A stretch of DNA of 64,000 nt from Kumtagia sp052180275 (GCF_052180275.1 NZ_CP197465.1:1364001-1428000), one strand, 5' to 3'. Positions 34,715-43,113 are shown, counted from the stretch's first letter. Notes: generated by a model not told the origin, from the letters alone. Program-made: numbers and translations.

Positions 34715-35386
34715 TTACTGCGAATTCGGCGGTCGTTCTCGCATCCCCAGCATCTTGATCGCCGCCGCGGCCGCGCCAAAACCGTTGTCGATGTTGACGG
34801 TGACGATGCCCGGCGAGCAGCTTGCCAGCGCCGCATCGAGCGCGACGCGGCCGCCTGCCGCGACGCCGTAGCCGACCGAGGCCGGCACGGCGATGACCGG
34901 CGCGGCCACCAGCCCGGCAAGCACGCTGAACAGCGCGCCTTCCATGCCCGCCACCGCAATGATGATCCGGAACCGGCGGATTTCCTCAATCCGCGCCGTC
35001 AGCCGCCAAAGGCCAGCGACGCCGACATCGGCGATGACCGGCGCTTCGTGACCGCAGAAGGCCAGCGCCCGGGCCGCTTCGCGCGCAACTGGCAGGTCGG
35101 AGGTTCCAGCCGCGACGATACCGATTCCGCTCACGACAAGCGGGATGTCACCGCCGAGGACCGCGGTGCGCGACAGCGGATCGTAGTCGAGCAGTGCCCG
35201 TGTTGTTTCGTCCAGCGCCGAAAAACCAGGCTCGTCGAGCCGTGTCAGCAACAGGCGCCGGCCGCTCTCGCGCGCCGCGCCGATAATGGCGGCGAGCTGC
35301 GCGGCGCTCTTGTGGCCGCATAGGACCGCCTCCGGCACGCCGGTGCGCTGGCCCCGCTCCCAGTCCATCTCGAAATCGCCGCTCAT
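34715..35386 (-). CDS. larB: Nickel pincer cofactor biosynthesis protein LarB
   Basis: A 223-residue protein of the LarB/AIR-carboxylase-like family. LarB carboxylates and hydrolyses nicotinic acid adenine dinucleotide to pyridinium-3,5-dicarboxylic acid mononucleotide, the first step to the nickel-pincer cofactor. The conserved PurE-like core is visible: VSGIGIVAAGTSDLPVAREA, VIADVGVAGLWRL, AVAGMEGALFSVLAGLVAAPVIAVPASVGYG. I chose the ATG at 35386, which overlaps the larE stop as ATGA; the frame is open to 35455. Last gene of the lar operon. Confidence 0.92.
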   Translation of the reverse strand: MSGDFEMDWERGQRTGVPEAVLCGHKSAAQLAAIIGAARESGRRLLLTRLDEPGFSALDETTRALLDYDPLSRTAVLGGDIPLVVSGIGIVAAGTSDLPVAREAARALAFCGHEAPVIADVGVAGLWRLTARIEEIRRFRIIIAVAGMEGALFSVLAGLVAAPVIAVPASVGYGVAAGGRVALDAALASCSPGIVTVNIDNGFGAAAAAIKMLGMRERPPNSQ

Positions 35387-36165
35387 GGCCGGACGAACAT
35401 CGAGCCGCGATTGTAGGCGCGCGCGCCGGCAAAGCGCCGTCCGCTCTCCGCGCACAGCGCCGCGACGATTTTTTCCAGTTCCACCCGCCTCGGCAGTGCA
35501 TCGTCACCGAGTTCCAGCACCACACCGCCATGGGTAATGCGGCAGCGCAACGTCGCGCCCTTTGCGGCCAATCCTGCGAGCCTGCGTTCGGTGCTTTCGA
35601 CGAATGCCAGGTCATTCGCATCGATGGCGATGCCGGTCTCGACGCGGCTGGCGAGGCAGGGCTGCGCGGGAAGTTCGGCGATGTAGGCGAGGCCCAGCCG
35701 CCGCGCCAGCGCGCGCACCTCGGCCTTGGTCATTTGCGCCTCGACGAAGGGATGGACGACCTCCCGCTCCGCAGCCGCCATGAGGCCGGGCCGGTAGTCA
35801 CCGAGATCGTCGAGATTTGCGCCGGAAGCGGTCACATGTGGGGTGAGGCAGCGGATGCGGTCATAAAGATTGGTCTTGCAGAAATAGCAGCGATTGACCG
35901 GATTGTCGCGATAGCGCGGATCGTCGAACTCGCCGGCGCCGGTAATGATCGTCTGCCAGCCTTCCGCCGACGCGAGGTCGCGGACACGCTCCGTCGCCTC
36001 CCGCGGCACCGCCGGCGAGACGGCGTGGATGACGGTAATCGACGGCCGGCCGAGCCGGTGCGCGAAAGTAGCCAGCGTCATCGAATCGACGCCGCCGCTG
36101 ACGGCGATGGCCAGCGTCTCGAAACGTCCGAGCCTTTCCGCCAGGCGTTCGGCCGCGTCAGGCAT
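35383..36165 (-). CDS. larE: Pyridinium-3,5-biscarboxylic acid mononucleotide sulfurtransferase LarE
   Basis: A 260-residue PP-loop ATPase. SGGVDSMTLATFAHR (near residue 24) is the ATP pyrophosphatase loop, NRCYFCKTNLYDRI is the central motif, and AQPCLASRVETGI carries the conserved Cys that in Lactobacillus LarE gives up its own sulfur, making it a sacrificial sulfur donor. LarE thiolates both carboxylates of the LarB product. Its start overlaps the larC stop by 8 nt and its stop overlaps larB by 4 nt. Confidence 0.93.
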   Translation of the reverse strand: MPDAAERLAERLGRFETLAIAVSGGVDSMTLATFAHRLGRPSITVIHAVSPAVPREATERVRDLASAEGWQTIITGAGEFDDPRYRDNPVNRCYFCKTNLYDRIRCLTPHVTASGANLDDLGDYRPGLMAAAEREVVHPFVEAQMTKAEVRALARRLGLAYIAELPAQPCLASRVETGIAIDANDLAFVESTERRLAGLAAKGATLRCRITHGGVVLELGDDALPRRVELEKIVAALCAESGRRFAGARAYNRGSMFVRP

Positions 36166-37582
36166 CGCCGCCCTCCGCTTGCCGTTTCAGCGCGCGGCGT
36201 TCGGCCAGGCTGTCGCCAGTTAGCGCGTCGCTCTCCGCCTTGGTCGTGCGCCCGCCAGGCCGCGCCACCGCCTTGACCGGCAGGCCGGCGACGTTCGCGG
36301 TCTCGCGCGGCAGCACGATGCGCCGCTCTTCGCGCAGGCGCAGTCCGATGGTCGAGGTTTCGGCGAAACACCGCGCCGCCACTGCTTCGGCGGTCTCCGG
36401 CCGTGCCAACAGATGGAAGGAGACGACGGGGCGGCTCTTCTTGCCGAAACGCTGGCCGATCGAGACATCGAGCACGCCGGCAGCAACCCGCAGGCGCTCG
36501 GTGGCCACGCCGATCTCCTCGCCGGTCATGTCGTCCACCTCGAATTCGATGACGGTGACCCGGTCGGTGCCGAGGTCGTCCTCCCTCTCGAAGACCAGCG
36601 CGCGCAGCACGTTCGGCATGCCTGGGAGGGTTCTCGTGCCCGCGCCGGTGCCGGAGGCGGTCAATCGACCCGCCGCCCGCGACTTCCCCGGGTCGACGAG
36701 ATGTTTCAGGATTGCCGCGCCGGTCGGCGTCACGCGCTCGCCGGCGATGTCGTCGTCGCGCCAGTCGAAACCTTTCAGGATCGCGACGGTCGCGGGCGCC
36801 GGAACGGGCAGCAGGCCATGCGCAGTCCGCACCATTCCGCCGCCGCGCGGCAGTGGCGACACGCTCCAAATCGCCCCATCGAGCGCGGCGGCGATGCTGC
36901 CGGCACAGGTCACATCGAGAAGCGAATCCCAGTCGGCGATCTCGTGGAAATGCACCTGCTCCAGCGGCACCCCGTGGATGGCCGCTTCAGCCTTCGCCAA
37001 AATGGTCAGGATGGCGACCGCGTGCGTCGCCGTGCCCGGATGCAGCGACGCGGCCTCGATGCGCGCCACCATGTCGCGAAAACTGCCGTCGCCTTCGCGC
37101 TGGCCGTCATGAGCGTGCGTATGCGGATGAGGGGCGTGCGAATGATCGTTATCGGCGTGTGCATGATCATGGGGGGCATGATCGTGGACATGCGCCGCAC
37201 CCCCACCCCTAGCCCCTCCCCACAAGGGGGAGGGGGACTCTGCGGCCGCAATGCCGAGCGAAATCGTTGACGATTGAAATTGAGCGGAAGCGCCGCCGGA
37301 TTCCCCTCCCCCTTGTGGGGAGGGGCTAGGGGTGGGGGTAACGCTGTGCCCGATTGTCTTATGAAGCGGAGCAGCCGGACTCTCGGCCTCCAGCCCAAAC
37401 CTTAGCACCCGGATCGCGCCGCTTTCCCCTTCCTCAAGTCGAACCTTCCCGGCCTCCGCCGGCAACACCGCTGCCCCGTCGGCCAGCACGCGCTCCCTCA
37501 ACTCTGGAAAGGCATCGAGCAGCGCCGCCACGAACATGTCGCCGGCGATCCCGCCGACGGCATCGAGGTGGATGGTTTTCAC
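36158..37582 (-). CDS. larC: Nickel-insertion cyclometallase LarC, single-frame form with palindrome insertion
   Basis: A 474-residue LarC, which inserts nickel into the dithiolated pyridinium using CTP. It starts at the GTG at 37582 (KTIHLDAVGGIAGDMFVAAL), overlapping the larA stop as GTGA; the frame is open further upstream inside larA but without family similarity. The LarC1 and LarC2 halves are fused in one frame, unlike the frameshifted Lactobacillus gene. Conserved blocks are VHFHEIADWDSLLDV, TPTGAAILKHLVD and EFEVDDMTGEEIG. A His/Asp-rich stretch lies at about residues 131-165. Just before it, residues 82-129 are Pro/Gly/Ser-rich and come from two inverted copies of a 37-nt repeat; the frame stays open. 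Confidence 0.92.
   Translation of the reverse strand: MKTIHLDAVGGIAGDMFVAALLDAFPELRERVLADGAAVLPAEAGKVRLEEGESGAIRVLRFGLEAESPAAPLHKTIGHSVTPTPSPSPQGGGESGGASAQFQSSTISLGIAAAESPSPLWGGARGGGAAHVHDHAPHDHAHADNDHSHAPHPHTHAHDGQREGDGSFRDMVARIEAASLHPGTATHAVAILTILAKAEAAIHGVPLEQVHFHEIADWDSLLDVTCAGSIAAALDGAIWSVSPLPRGGGMVRTAHGLLPVPAPATVAILKGFDWRDDDIAGERVTPTGAAILKHLVDPGKSRAAGRLTASGTGAGTRTLPGMPNVLRALVFEREDDLGTDRVTVIEFEVDDMTGEEIGVATERLRVAAGVLDVSIGQRFGKKSRPVVSFHLLARPETAEAVAARCFAETSTIGLRLREERRIVLPRETANVAGLPVKAVARPGGRTTKAESDALTGDSLAERRALKRQAEGGDA
37199..37339. repeat. Inverted 37-nt repeat pair inserted inside larC
   Basis: Copy 1 is at 37199-37235 and copy 2 at 37303-37339; copy 2 is the exact reverse complement of copy 1. 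Each copy contains the short palindromic core CCCCTCCCCACAAGGGGGAG. Together with the 67-nt spacer they make a 141-nt unit, divisible by three, which explains why the reading frame survives. Translated, the copies give TPTPSPSPQGGGE and SPSPLWGGARGGG. This resembles the small palindromic repeats scattered between genes of rhizobial genomes, here lodged within a coding region. Confidence 0.85.
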
Positions 37583-38880
37583 GCCGCCTGTCCGTGCACC
37601 GGGATGACGTAGGGGCCTTCCGGGATGACCGCCACCGCGCCGTCGCCATGGCGGGCGACGCTCTCGGCGATCGCCGCGTCGAGCGACGGCACCAGCTCGA
37701 CGCCGGTGATGCGGCGCTCCTCGCTGTCGAGGCCCGTCGTGTAGAGCTGGATTTTTCCGACGCGCATCGGCTTCAGCTGCATCTCCGTCTGCCACTCGTC
37801 GATGTCGGCCAGAGTCTTGGCCGAAAGTGTCGCCAGGAACCGCTCGGGACCGAGTTCGACCAGCCGCTCCTGCGCCTGCCGGAATTCGTGGCTGCCGAAC
37901 CCTTCCGAACATTCCGACGCGATGATCAGTGTGCCGCCGGGTTCAAGAATGTCGATGGGCGTCACCATGCCCTTGATCGTCTGGTAGTAGGTCTTGTCGA
38001 GCGGATAGCCCGCCGACGAGGTCACCACCGTCTTGAAGCGGCGAGGCACCTTAATGCAGGTGGCGTCCGAAACGAAATCCACGGCTGCCAGATGGCTGGC
38101 GATGATCTCGCCGAAGGTGACGCAGACGAGGTCGCGTTCCTCGTCCAGCACGGTGTTCAGCGCATAGATCTCGCCGACCATGCGGACGATCTGCAACTGC
38201 TCCTCGTGCAGCGGATTGCCGACGAGGTTGCACTGGACCGCGAGCGGGTCTTCCATGAAACGGGCGGAATGGAAGGTGCGGATGGTCTCGTGGCCGGCGA
38301 CGCCCGGCGCCACGACTTTTCGGCCGCCCGACCAGCCGGCCATGAAATGCGGCTCGACCAGTCCGGTGGCGATGCGCAGGTCGGCTTCGACGAACAGCCG
38401 GTTGATGCGCACCGGCGTGCCGCGTGTCGGCGTCACGCCGAGGTCGACATGGTCCTGCTCGTTGCGGGCGAAGTGGTTGGTGACCCTGACCGTCTCCAGC
38501 ACCCAGGGGTCTCCGACCAGTTCGGCGAGTTCCGCACCCTCGTTGGGCCGGTGCAGGCCCGTGGCGACCAGCACGTCGATGCGGTCGGCGGGAATGCCGC
38601 CGGCAATCATCGTCTCGATCATCGGCCGCAGGAACAGCCGGTTCGGCACCGGCCGCGTGATATCGCAGATCAGGATGCAGGCGCTTTTACGCCCTTTGAC
38701 GAGTTCGGACAGCGGCGGCGAACCGATCGGATTGTCGAAGGCGCCGCGGATCGCGGCGCCATTGTTGCCAAGCTTAGGCAGGGCGGCCTTGCGCAGAACG
38801 GTTGGTTCCGCGCCTGCCGGCAGCGACAGCGCCAGGGTTCCGCGCCCGAAGGCGAGTTCGATCGAGACGCTGTCGTGCAT
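37579..38880 (-). CDS. larA: Nickel-dependent 2-hydroxyacid racemase/epimerase, LarA family
   Basis: A 433-residue LarA-family enzyme, similar in length to Lactobacillus lactate racemase. Family motifs include CDITRPVPNRLFL, VATGLHRPN, and EPHFMAGWSGGRKVVAPGVAG with the Lys that binds the nickel-pincer nucleotide, then RTFHSARFMEDP. LarA homologues act on lactate, malate, phenyllactate, gluconate and other 2-hydroxyacids through a hydride-transfer mechanism. Only 23 nt follow an FAH-family hydrolase gene in the same orientation, so a sugar acid is a more likely substrate than lactate. The symbol denotes family, not proven substrate. Confidence 0.88.
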   Translation of the reverse strand: MHDSVSIELAFGRGTLALSLPAGAEPTVLRKAALPKLGNNGAAIRGAFDNPIGSPPLSELVKGRKSACILICDITRPVPNRLFLRPMIETMIAGGIPADRIDVLVATGLHRPNEGAELAELVGDPWVLETVRVTNHFARNEQDHVDLGVTPTRGTPVRINRLFVEADLRIATGLVEPHFMAGWSGGRKVVAPGVAGHETIRTFHSARFMEDPLAVQCNLVGNPLHEEQLQIVRMVGEIYALNTVLDEERDLVCVTFGEIIASHLAAVDFVSDATCIKVPRRFKTVVTSSAGYPLDKTYYQTIKGMVTPIDILEPGGTLIIASECSEGFGSHEFRQAQERLVELGPERFLATLSAKTLADIDEWQTEMQLKPMRVGKIQLYTTGLDSEERRITGVELVPSLDAAIAESVARHGDGAVAVIPEGPYVIPVHGQAA

Positions 38881-38903
38881 GGCTTACCCTCCCCAGGCTC
38901 TGG

Positions 38904-39746
38904 TCAGCCCTGGAAAAACTCCTGGCGCTGTTCGCCGAGGCCTTCGATGCCCAGCGTAACGACATCGCCGGCCTTCAGGAAGATGTTCGGCTTCTGGCCA
39001 AGGCCGACGCCGGGAGGCGTGCCGGTGGAGATGATGTCGCCCGGCAGCAGGCTCATGAACTGCGACAGGTAGGAGACGAGGTAGCGCACGCCGTAGACCA
39101 TGGTCTTGGTCGAGCCGTCCTGGAATTTCCGGCCGTTGACCTCGAGATGCATCTTCAAATTCTGCGGGTCGGCGACCTCGTCGGCCGTCACAAGCCAGGG
39201 GCCGGTCGGGCCGAACGTGTCGCAGGACTTGCCCTTGGTCCACTGGCCCTGGCGCTCGGCCTGGAAGGCGCGCTCGGACACGTCGTTGATGACGCAGTAG
39301 CCGGCGACATGGTCCATAGCCTCGGCTTCGGAGACGTATTTCGCCTTCTTGCCGATGACGAAGCCGAGTTCGACTTCCCAGTCGGTCTTAAGCGAGCCGC
39401 GCGGGATCTCGACCGGATCGTTCGGGCCGACGATGGCCGAGGTGGCCTTCATGAAGATGATCGGCTCCGGCGGCACGGTCGCGCCGGTCTCGGCGGCGTG
39501 GTCGGAATAGTTCAGTCCGATGCAGATGAATTTTCCCGTGCCGGCCACGCAGGCGCCAAGGCGCGGATTGCCTTCGACCAGCGGCAGGCTGTTGACGTCG
39601 ATGGCGCGGATGGCCTCAAGTCCTTCCGGAAGCAGCGTGCTGCCGGCAATGTCGGACACCTTGCCCGACAGGTCGCGGATGCGGCCTTCGCTGTCGAGAA
39701 TTCCAGGCTTCTCCTGGCCCGCCGGGCCGTAACGCAGCAATTTCAT
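38904..39746 (-). CDS. Fumarylacetoacetate hydrolase-family protein
   Basis: A 280-residue FAH-fold enzyme of the group that includes 2,4-diketo-3-deoxy-L-fuconate/rhamnonate hydrolase and ureidoglycolate lyase-like proteins. Visible: FICIGLNYSDHAAETGA, EPIIFMKATSAIVGPND, metal-site DWEVELGFVIGK, VINDVSERAFQ, and GTPPGVGLGQKP near the end. These enzymes cleave C-C bonds in diketo-sugar acids using Mg2+ or Mn2+. It heads the surviving lar operon. Immediately upstream (34 nt) is the 3' end of a truncated SDR gene of the sort that makes the diketo substrate. Confidence 0.88.
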   Translation of the reverse strand: MKLLRYGPAGQEKPGILDSEGRIRDLSGKVSDIAGSTLLPEGLEAIRAIDVNSLPLVEGNPRLGACVAGTGKFICIGLNYSDHAAETGATVPPEPIIFMKATSAIVGPNDPVEIPRGSLKTDWEVELGFVIGKKAKYVSEAEAMDHVAGYCVINDVSERAFQAERQGQWTKGKSCDTFGPTGPWLVTADEVADPQNLKMHLEVNGRKFQDGSTKTMVYGVRYLVSYLSQFMSLLPGDIISTGTPPGVGLGQKPNIFLKAGDVVTLGIEGLGEQRQEFFQG

Positions 39747-39780
39747 CTCAGGGTCTCTCCTCGGGGATATCGTATCGGGT

Positions 39781-39879
39781 CTAAAGGCTCGGTCCGCCGT
39801 CGATCACGTGGACATGCCCGGTCGTATAAGCCGAAAGACCGTCGCCGGGATAGACCGCACATTCGGCAATTTCCTCTCC
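39781..39879 (-). pseudogene. C-terminal remnant of a short-chain dehydrogenase
   Basis: Only the last 30-odd codons are present. Read on the minus strand they give EEIAECAVY, then LSAYTTGHVHVIDGGPSL and a TAG stop, which is the standard SDR C-terminus. The rest of the gene, including cofactor and catalytic motifs, is missing; the similarity stops abruptly near 39880. Position directly before the FAH gene suggests it was once the first gene of that operon, perhaps a deoxy-sugar-acid dehydrogenase. Confidence 0.75.
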
Positions 39880-39932
39880 GCCGCAATCAAGCCGCTACAG
39901 GTGGAGCCGTCCTTGTCGCCTAACGCGGTATC

Positions 39933-40169
39933 GGTATCAACAGCCGGAGCGTTCGAAACGCTGGCAAGCCCGACTTCGAGCCGGCGCCGCTGCTGCTCGG
40001 CTTCGTGCTGGGGCCGATGCTCGAGCGCCGGGCGATGGTGCCTTCCAGGGGCGACTCAAGCGTGTTCTTCACCCTGCCGGGCAGCCTCATCCTGCTTGCC
40101 GCCGTCCTGCTGGTCGTGGTGCTGTTGCCCAGCATCCGGTCGAAACGCGACGAAGTGTTCCAGGAATGA
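39933..40169 (+). pseudogene. C-terminal remnant of a tripartite tricarboxylate transporter membrane subunit (TctA)
   Basis: A 78-codon open stretch without a start. It reads GKPDFEPAPLLLGFVLGPML, then SRGDSSVFFTLP, a hydrophobic helix LILLAAVLLVVVLLP, and a TGA stop. This is the end of the about 500-residue TctA channel protein; everything upstream is missing. It faces head-to-head with the SDR remnant, so both lost their 5' ends at the same place. Confidence 0.72.
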
Positions 40170-40403
40170 CCGGCAAGGGGTTTGCGGCCGCCGGCAACCT
40201 GATCCACTTCGCTATGCGCTACGGGCCGCTCTCGCGAGCGGACCGTTATTCATTTGCATAACTCGCATTCAAGATTGCCGGCGAAAGCCAGCAGGCGTAG
40301 CGCGTGAAAAGCATGTTCCGGCAAGCCGGAACGGCAGAAAAGACGGCCCGTCCCGCCTTTTCAGGCGTCAGTTTGAAGCCCATCGCAGTCTTTTCGCGCT
40401 TGC

Positions 40404-40430
40404 CGAACGATATCTCGCTGATATCGTTCG
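40404..40430. promoter_or_regulatory. Unassigned 11-bp inverted repeat
   Basis: CGAACGATATC(TCGCT)GATATCGTTCG, a perfect 11-bp inverted repeat with a 5-nt spacer, 45-71 nt beyond the denD stop. AT-rich arms without a T-run argue against a simple terminator; it looks more like a repressor operator left from a lost promoter, or a processing hairpin. Confidence 0.45.
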
Positions 40431-40474
40431 ATCTTCCGGACTTTACGCGCGTTTGCGGAAGGCTTCTGGGAGCG

Positions 40475-41455
40475 TCAGACCTTGCCGCCGAGTTCGTCCT
40501 CGACATGGGCGCGGACGATGTCGTCGAAGGAAGTTTCGGCGCGGAATCCGAGCGCCTCGGCGCGCGGCGTCTCGAGCCGCTCGGCCCAGCCGGAGACGAT
40601 TTTGATAATCGTTTCATCGGGTTCGCGGCGGATCAGCTTCACCGCCTTGTCGCCGCCGAACCGGCGCAGCGCCTCGATCTCCTCGCCGACCGTCGCCGAA
40701 AGTCCGGGCATCGCAAGGTTCCGCCGGTGCCCGAGCGGCGCCAGATCGATGGTCGCCGCATGTTCCAAAAAGTTCACCGCAGCCCGTGGGCTGGCGAACC
40801 AGTGGCGAACGCTTTCCGACACCGGCAGCACCGCCTCCTGGCCGGACAGCGGCTCGCGTAAAATGTTGGAAAAGAAGCCGGAAGCAGCCTTGTTCGGCTT
40901 GCCGGGCCTTATGCAGATGGTCGGCAGGCGGATGCCGATGCCGTCGAAAAAGCCGCGCCGGCTGTAGTCCGAAAGCAGCAGTTCGCCGATCGCCTTCTGC
41001 GTGCCGTAGCTCGTCGCCGGCGTTGAAAAATATTCATCTCCAATGGCTTGCGGGAACGGCGCGCCGAACACCGCGATGGAGGACGAGAACACGACGCGGG
41101 GCTTGTAGGACTGGCGCAGCCCCTCCTGCCGGATCGCCTCGAACAGGAAACGCGTACCGTCGAGATTGATGCGGTAGCCCTTGTCGAAGTCGGCCTCCGC
41201 CTCGCCCGACACGATGGCCGCAAGGTGGAAGATCAGCTCCGGCCGCATGGCGACCAGCTTTTCGCTCTCGCCCGGCGTCGACAGGTCGGTCACGACCGTC
41301 TTCACCTCGGCTGCCGTCTTCGGCGCCGATGGCTCGACGACATCGACCAGCGTCATCCGGTCGATCGCGGATTTACCGACGGCGCCCGTCGCGGCGAGGC
41401 GTTCGGCGAGCTTGCGGCCGACCATGCCGGCCCCGCCAATGATCATCACATGCAT
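40475..41455 (-). CDS. denD: NAD-dependent epimerase/dehydratase, D-erythronate dehydrogenase type
   Basis: A 326-residue extended-SDR protein. It begins MHVMIIGGAGMVGRKLAERL (NAD-binding GGxGxxG), with IFHLAAIVSGEAE, the active-site YGTQK and IRLPTICIRPGKPN, the signature set of DenD-like four-carbon sugar-acid dehydrogenases, which oxidise D-erythronate at C2. The frame is open to 41734 but without similarity; I chose the ATG at 41455. The usual partners DenK-like kinase (OtnK) and isomerases are not adjacent. A related nucleotide-sugar epimerase is less likely given the motifs. Confidence 0.8.
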   Translation of the reverse strand: MHVMIIGGAGMVGRKLAERLAATGAVGKSAIDRMTLVDVVEPSAPKTAAEVKTVVTDLSTPGESEKLVAMRPELIFHLAAIVSGEAEADFDKGYRINLDGTRFLFEAIRQEGLRQSYKPRVVFSSSIAVFGAPFPQAIGDEYFSTPATSYGTQKAIGELLLSDYSRRGFFDGIGIRLPTICIRPGKPNKAASGFFSNILREPLSGQEAVLPVSESVRHWFASPRAAVNFLEHAATIDLAPLGHRRNLAMPGLSATVGEEIEALRRFGGDKAVKLIRREPDETIIKIVSGWAERLETPRAEALGFRAETSFDDIVRAHVEDELGGKV

Positions 41456-41691
41456 TTCTTGGTTCTCTTCCCAATTCGGATTGCCGAAGACACATAGCCC
41501 GGAACGCCCTTGAATGCATGGGGAAATCGCTCTCCGGAAGAGGCGGCGACTGGCGGACGATTCGCCGCCGGGCGCGCGGCAGATCCACCCTTGGCATCGG
41601 CCGCAGGACCTACGGACCACGCCGCCGGCCTTGCCTTGCCCATGCAAGTCGAGCATTGAAAGCGTCGACCTTCGCTTCTCAGGGGCTTCGA

Positions 41692-43035
41692 TTGACAGCG
41701 CAACCGGCAGACACCGCCGACCTCCTCTCCGCATTCAAGAACCGGCAGGCGACGGTCGCCGTCATCGGCCTGGGTTATGTCGGTCTGCCACTGGTCAAGG
41801 CGATCGTCGAGGCGGGGTTCACGGGGCTCGGCATCGACATCGATCCCGAAAAGATCAGGATGCTGCACGAGGGCATCGCCTACATAAAGCAGTTCGATGC
41901 GGGCTTTTTCGTCGATCGGATCGCCGACGGGCGCTTCGCCTGCACCGCGGATTTCGCGGCGCTGGCAAAGGCTGACGCGATCATCATCTGCGTGCCGACG
42001 CCGCTGACGAAACACCGCGAGCCGGACCTGTCCTATGTGGCCGGAACCGCCCGCTCGATCGCGCCGCATCTGAGACCCAACCAGCTCGTCGTGCTGGAAT
42101 CGACGACCTATCCCGGTACGACGACCGAGTTGCTCGTGCCGCTGCTGGAAGCGAGTGGCCTGAAATGCGGTGCGGATTTCTTCGTCGCCTTCAGCCCGGA
42201 GCGCGAGGACCCTGGCAACCCGGACTACGGCACTCAGTCGATTCCCAAGGTGGTCGGCGGGGTCGACGAGACCTCGCTGGAACTGGCGGTGGCGCTGTAC
42301 GACCAGATCGTCGTCAAGACGGTGCCGGTGTCGTCCACGGCCACCGCCGAGGCGGTAAAAATCACCGAGAACATCTTTCGCGCTGTCAACATCGCGCTGG
42401 TCAACGAGTTGAAGCTGATCTACGGCGCGATGGGCATCGACGTCTGGGAGGTGATCGAGGCTGCAAAGACAAAGCCTTTCGGTTTCATGCCCTTTTATCC
42501 CGGCCCGGGACTCGGCGGCCACTGTATCCCGATCGATCCGTTCTACCTCACCTGGAAGGCGCGCGAATTCGACATGCCGACGCGGCTGGTCGAGCTTGCC
42601 GGCGAGATCAACACGGCTATGCCGGGTCACGTCGTTTCGGTCTGCATCGAGGAACTCAACGCCCGCTTTGCGAAAGGTCTGAACGGCTCGAAGGTGCTGC
42701 TGGTCGGGCTCGCCTACAAGAAGAATGTCGGCGATATCCGCGAGAGCCCGGGCCTTACGCTTATCCGGCTGCTTGAGGAGCGTGGCGCCAAGGTCGACTA
42801 TCTTGATCCGCACGTGCCGGTCATCACAATGACCCGCGAGCATCCGGAAGTTGCCGGTCGTAGTTCGGTCGCCGGCGATGCCGAAACATTCGCACGCTAC
42901 GATCTGGCACTGATCGCCACCGACCACGACGCAGTCGATTATGCGGCACTGGTCGAGAACAGCCGGCTTGTCGTCGACACGCGCAATGTCTGCGCGCGCA
43001 AGGGCGTCCATTCGCCGAAGGTTGTGAAGGCATAG
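41692..43035 (+). CDS. Nucleotide-sugar dehydrogenase (UDP-N-acetylglucosamine 6-dehydrogenase, WbpA/Vi-type)
   Basis: A 447-residue UDP-sugar dehydrogenase. NAD-binding VAVIGLGYVGLPLVKAIVEAG is at residues 21-41, and the catalytic Cys278 lies in GPGLGGHCIPIDPFYL. FSPEREDPGN and GLAYKKNVGDIRESP complete the family pattern; the longer lid favours the UDP-GlcNAc over the UDP-Glc type. The TTG at 41692, with AGGGG 6 nt upstream, is the best start; the frame is open to 41518 but that part is not family-like. With the aminotransferase downstream it would make a 3-amino uronic acid nucleotide sugar for surface polysaccharide. Confidence 0.88.
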   Translation: MTAQPADTADLLSAFKNRQATVAVIGLGYVGLPLVKAIVEAGFTGLGIDIDPEKIRMLHEGIAYIKQFDAGFFVDRIADGRFACTADFAALAKADAIIICVPTPLTKHREPDLSYVAGTARSIAPHLRPNQLVVLESTTYPGTTTELLVPLLEASGLKCGADFFVAFSPEREDPGNPDYGTQSIPKVVGGVDETSLELAVALYDQIVVKTVPVSSTATAEAVKITENIFRAVNIALVNELKLIYGAMGIDVWEVIEAAKTKPFGFMPFYPGPGLGGHCIPIDPFYLTWKAREFDMPTRLVELAGEINTAMPGHVVSVCIEELNARFAKGLNGSKVLLVGLAYKKNVGDIRESPGLTLIRLLEERGAKVDYLDPHVPVITMTREHPEVAGRSSVAGDAETFARYDLALIATDHDAVDYAALVENSRLVVDTRNVCARKGVHSPKVVKA

Positions 43036-43082
43036 GCTGACGGCAGGGTGGCGCCTGCATGCCTGTTCCTTCTGTCTTTTGT

Positions 43083-43113
43083 GCCGATGCGTTCTTTCAC
43101 ACAACGTATCGGC
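43083..43113 (+). promoter_or_regulatory. Intercistronic hairpin between sugar dehydrogenase and aminotransferase
   Basis: An 11-bp stem (GCCGATGCGTT / AACGTATCGGC, one G-U pair) with a 9-nt loop, 47 nt after the dehydrogenase stop. It is followed by GTGAAAATGCGTGTGTTTTG, only partly T-rich, so partial termination or mRNA stabilisation is more likely than full termination. Confidence 0.45.

Larger units (their letters stand above)
39747..40474. other. Decayed region between FAH gene and denD
   Basis: 728 nt holding the SDR and tctA remnants described separately, a junction near 39880-39932, and from 40170 to 40474 non-coding DNA with an inverted repeat at 40404-40430. No intact gene or transposase is present. 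Confidence 0.65.

Noticed and set aside
36158..37582. Programmed frameshift in larC as in Lactobacillus
   Set aside because: Both halves are in a single continuous frame here.
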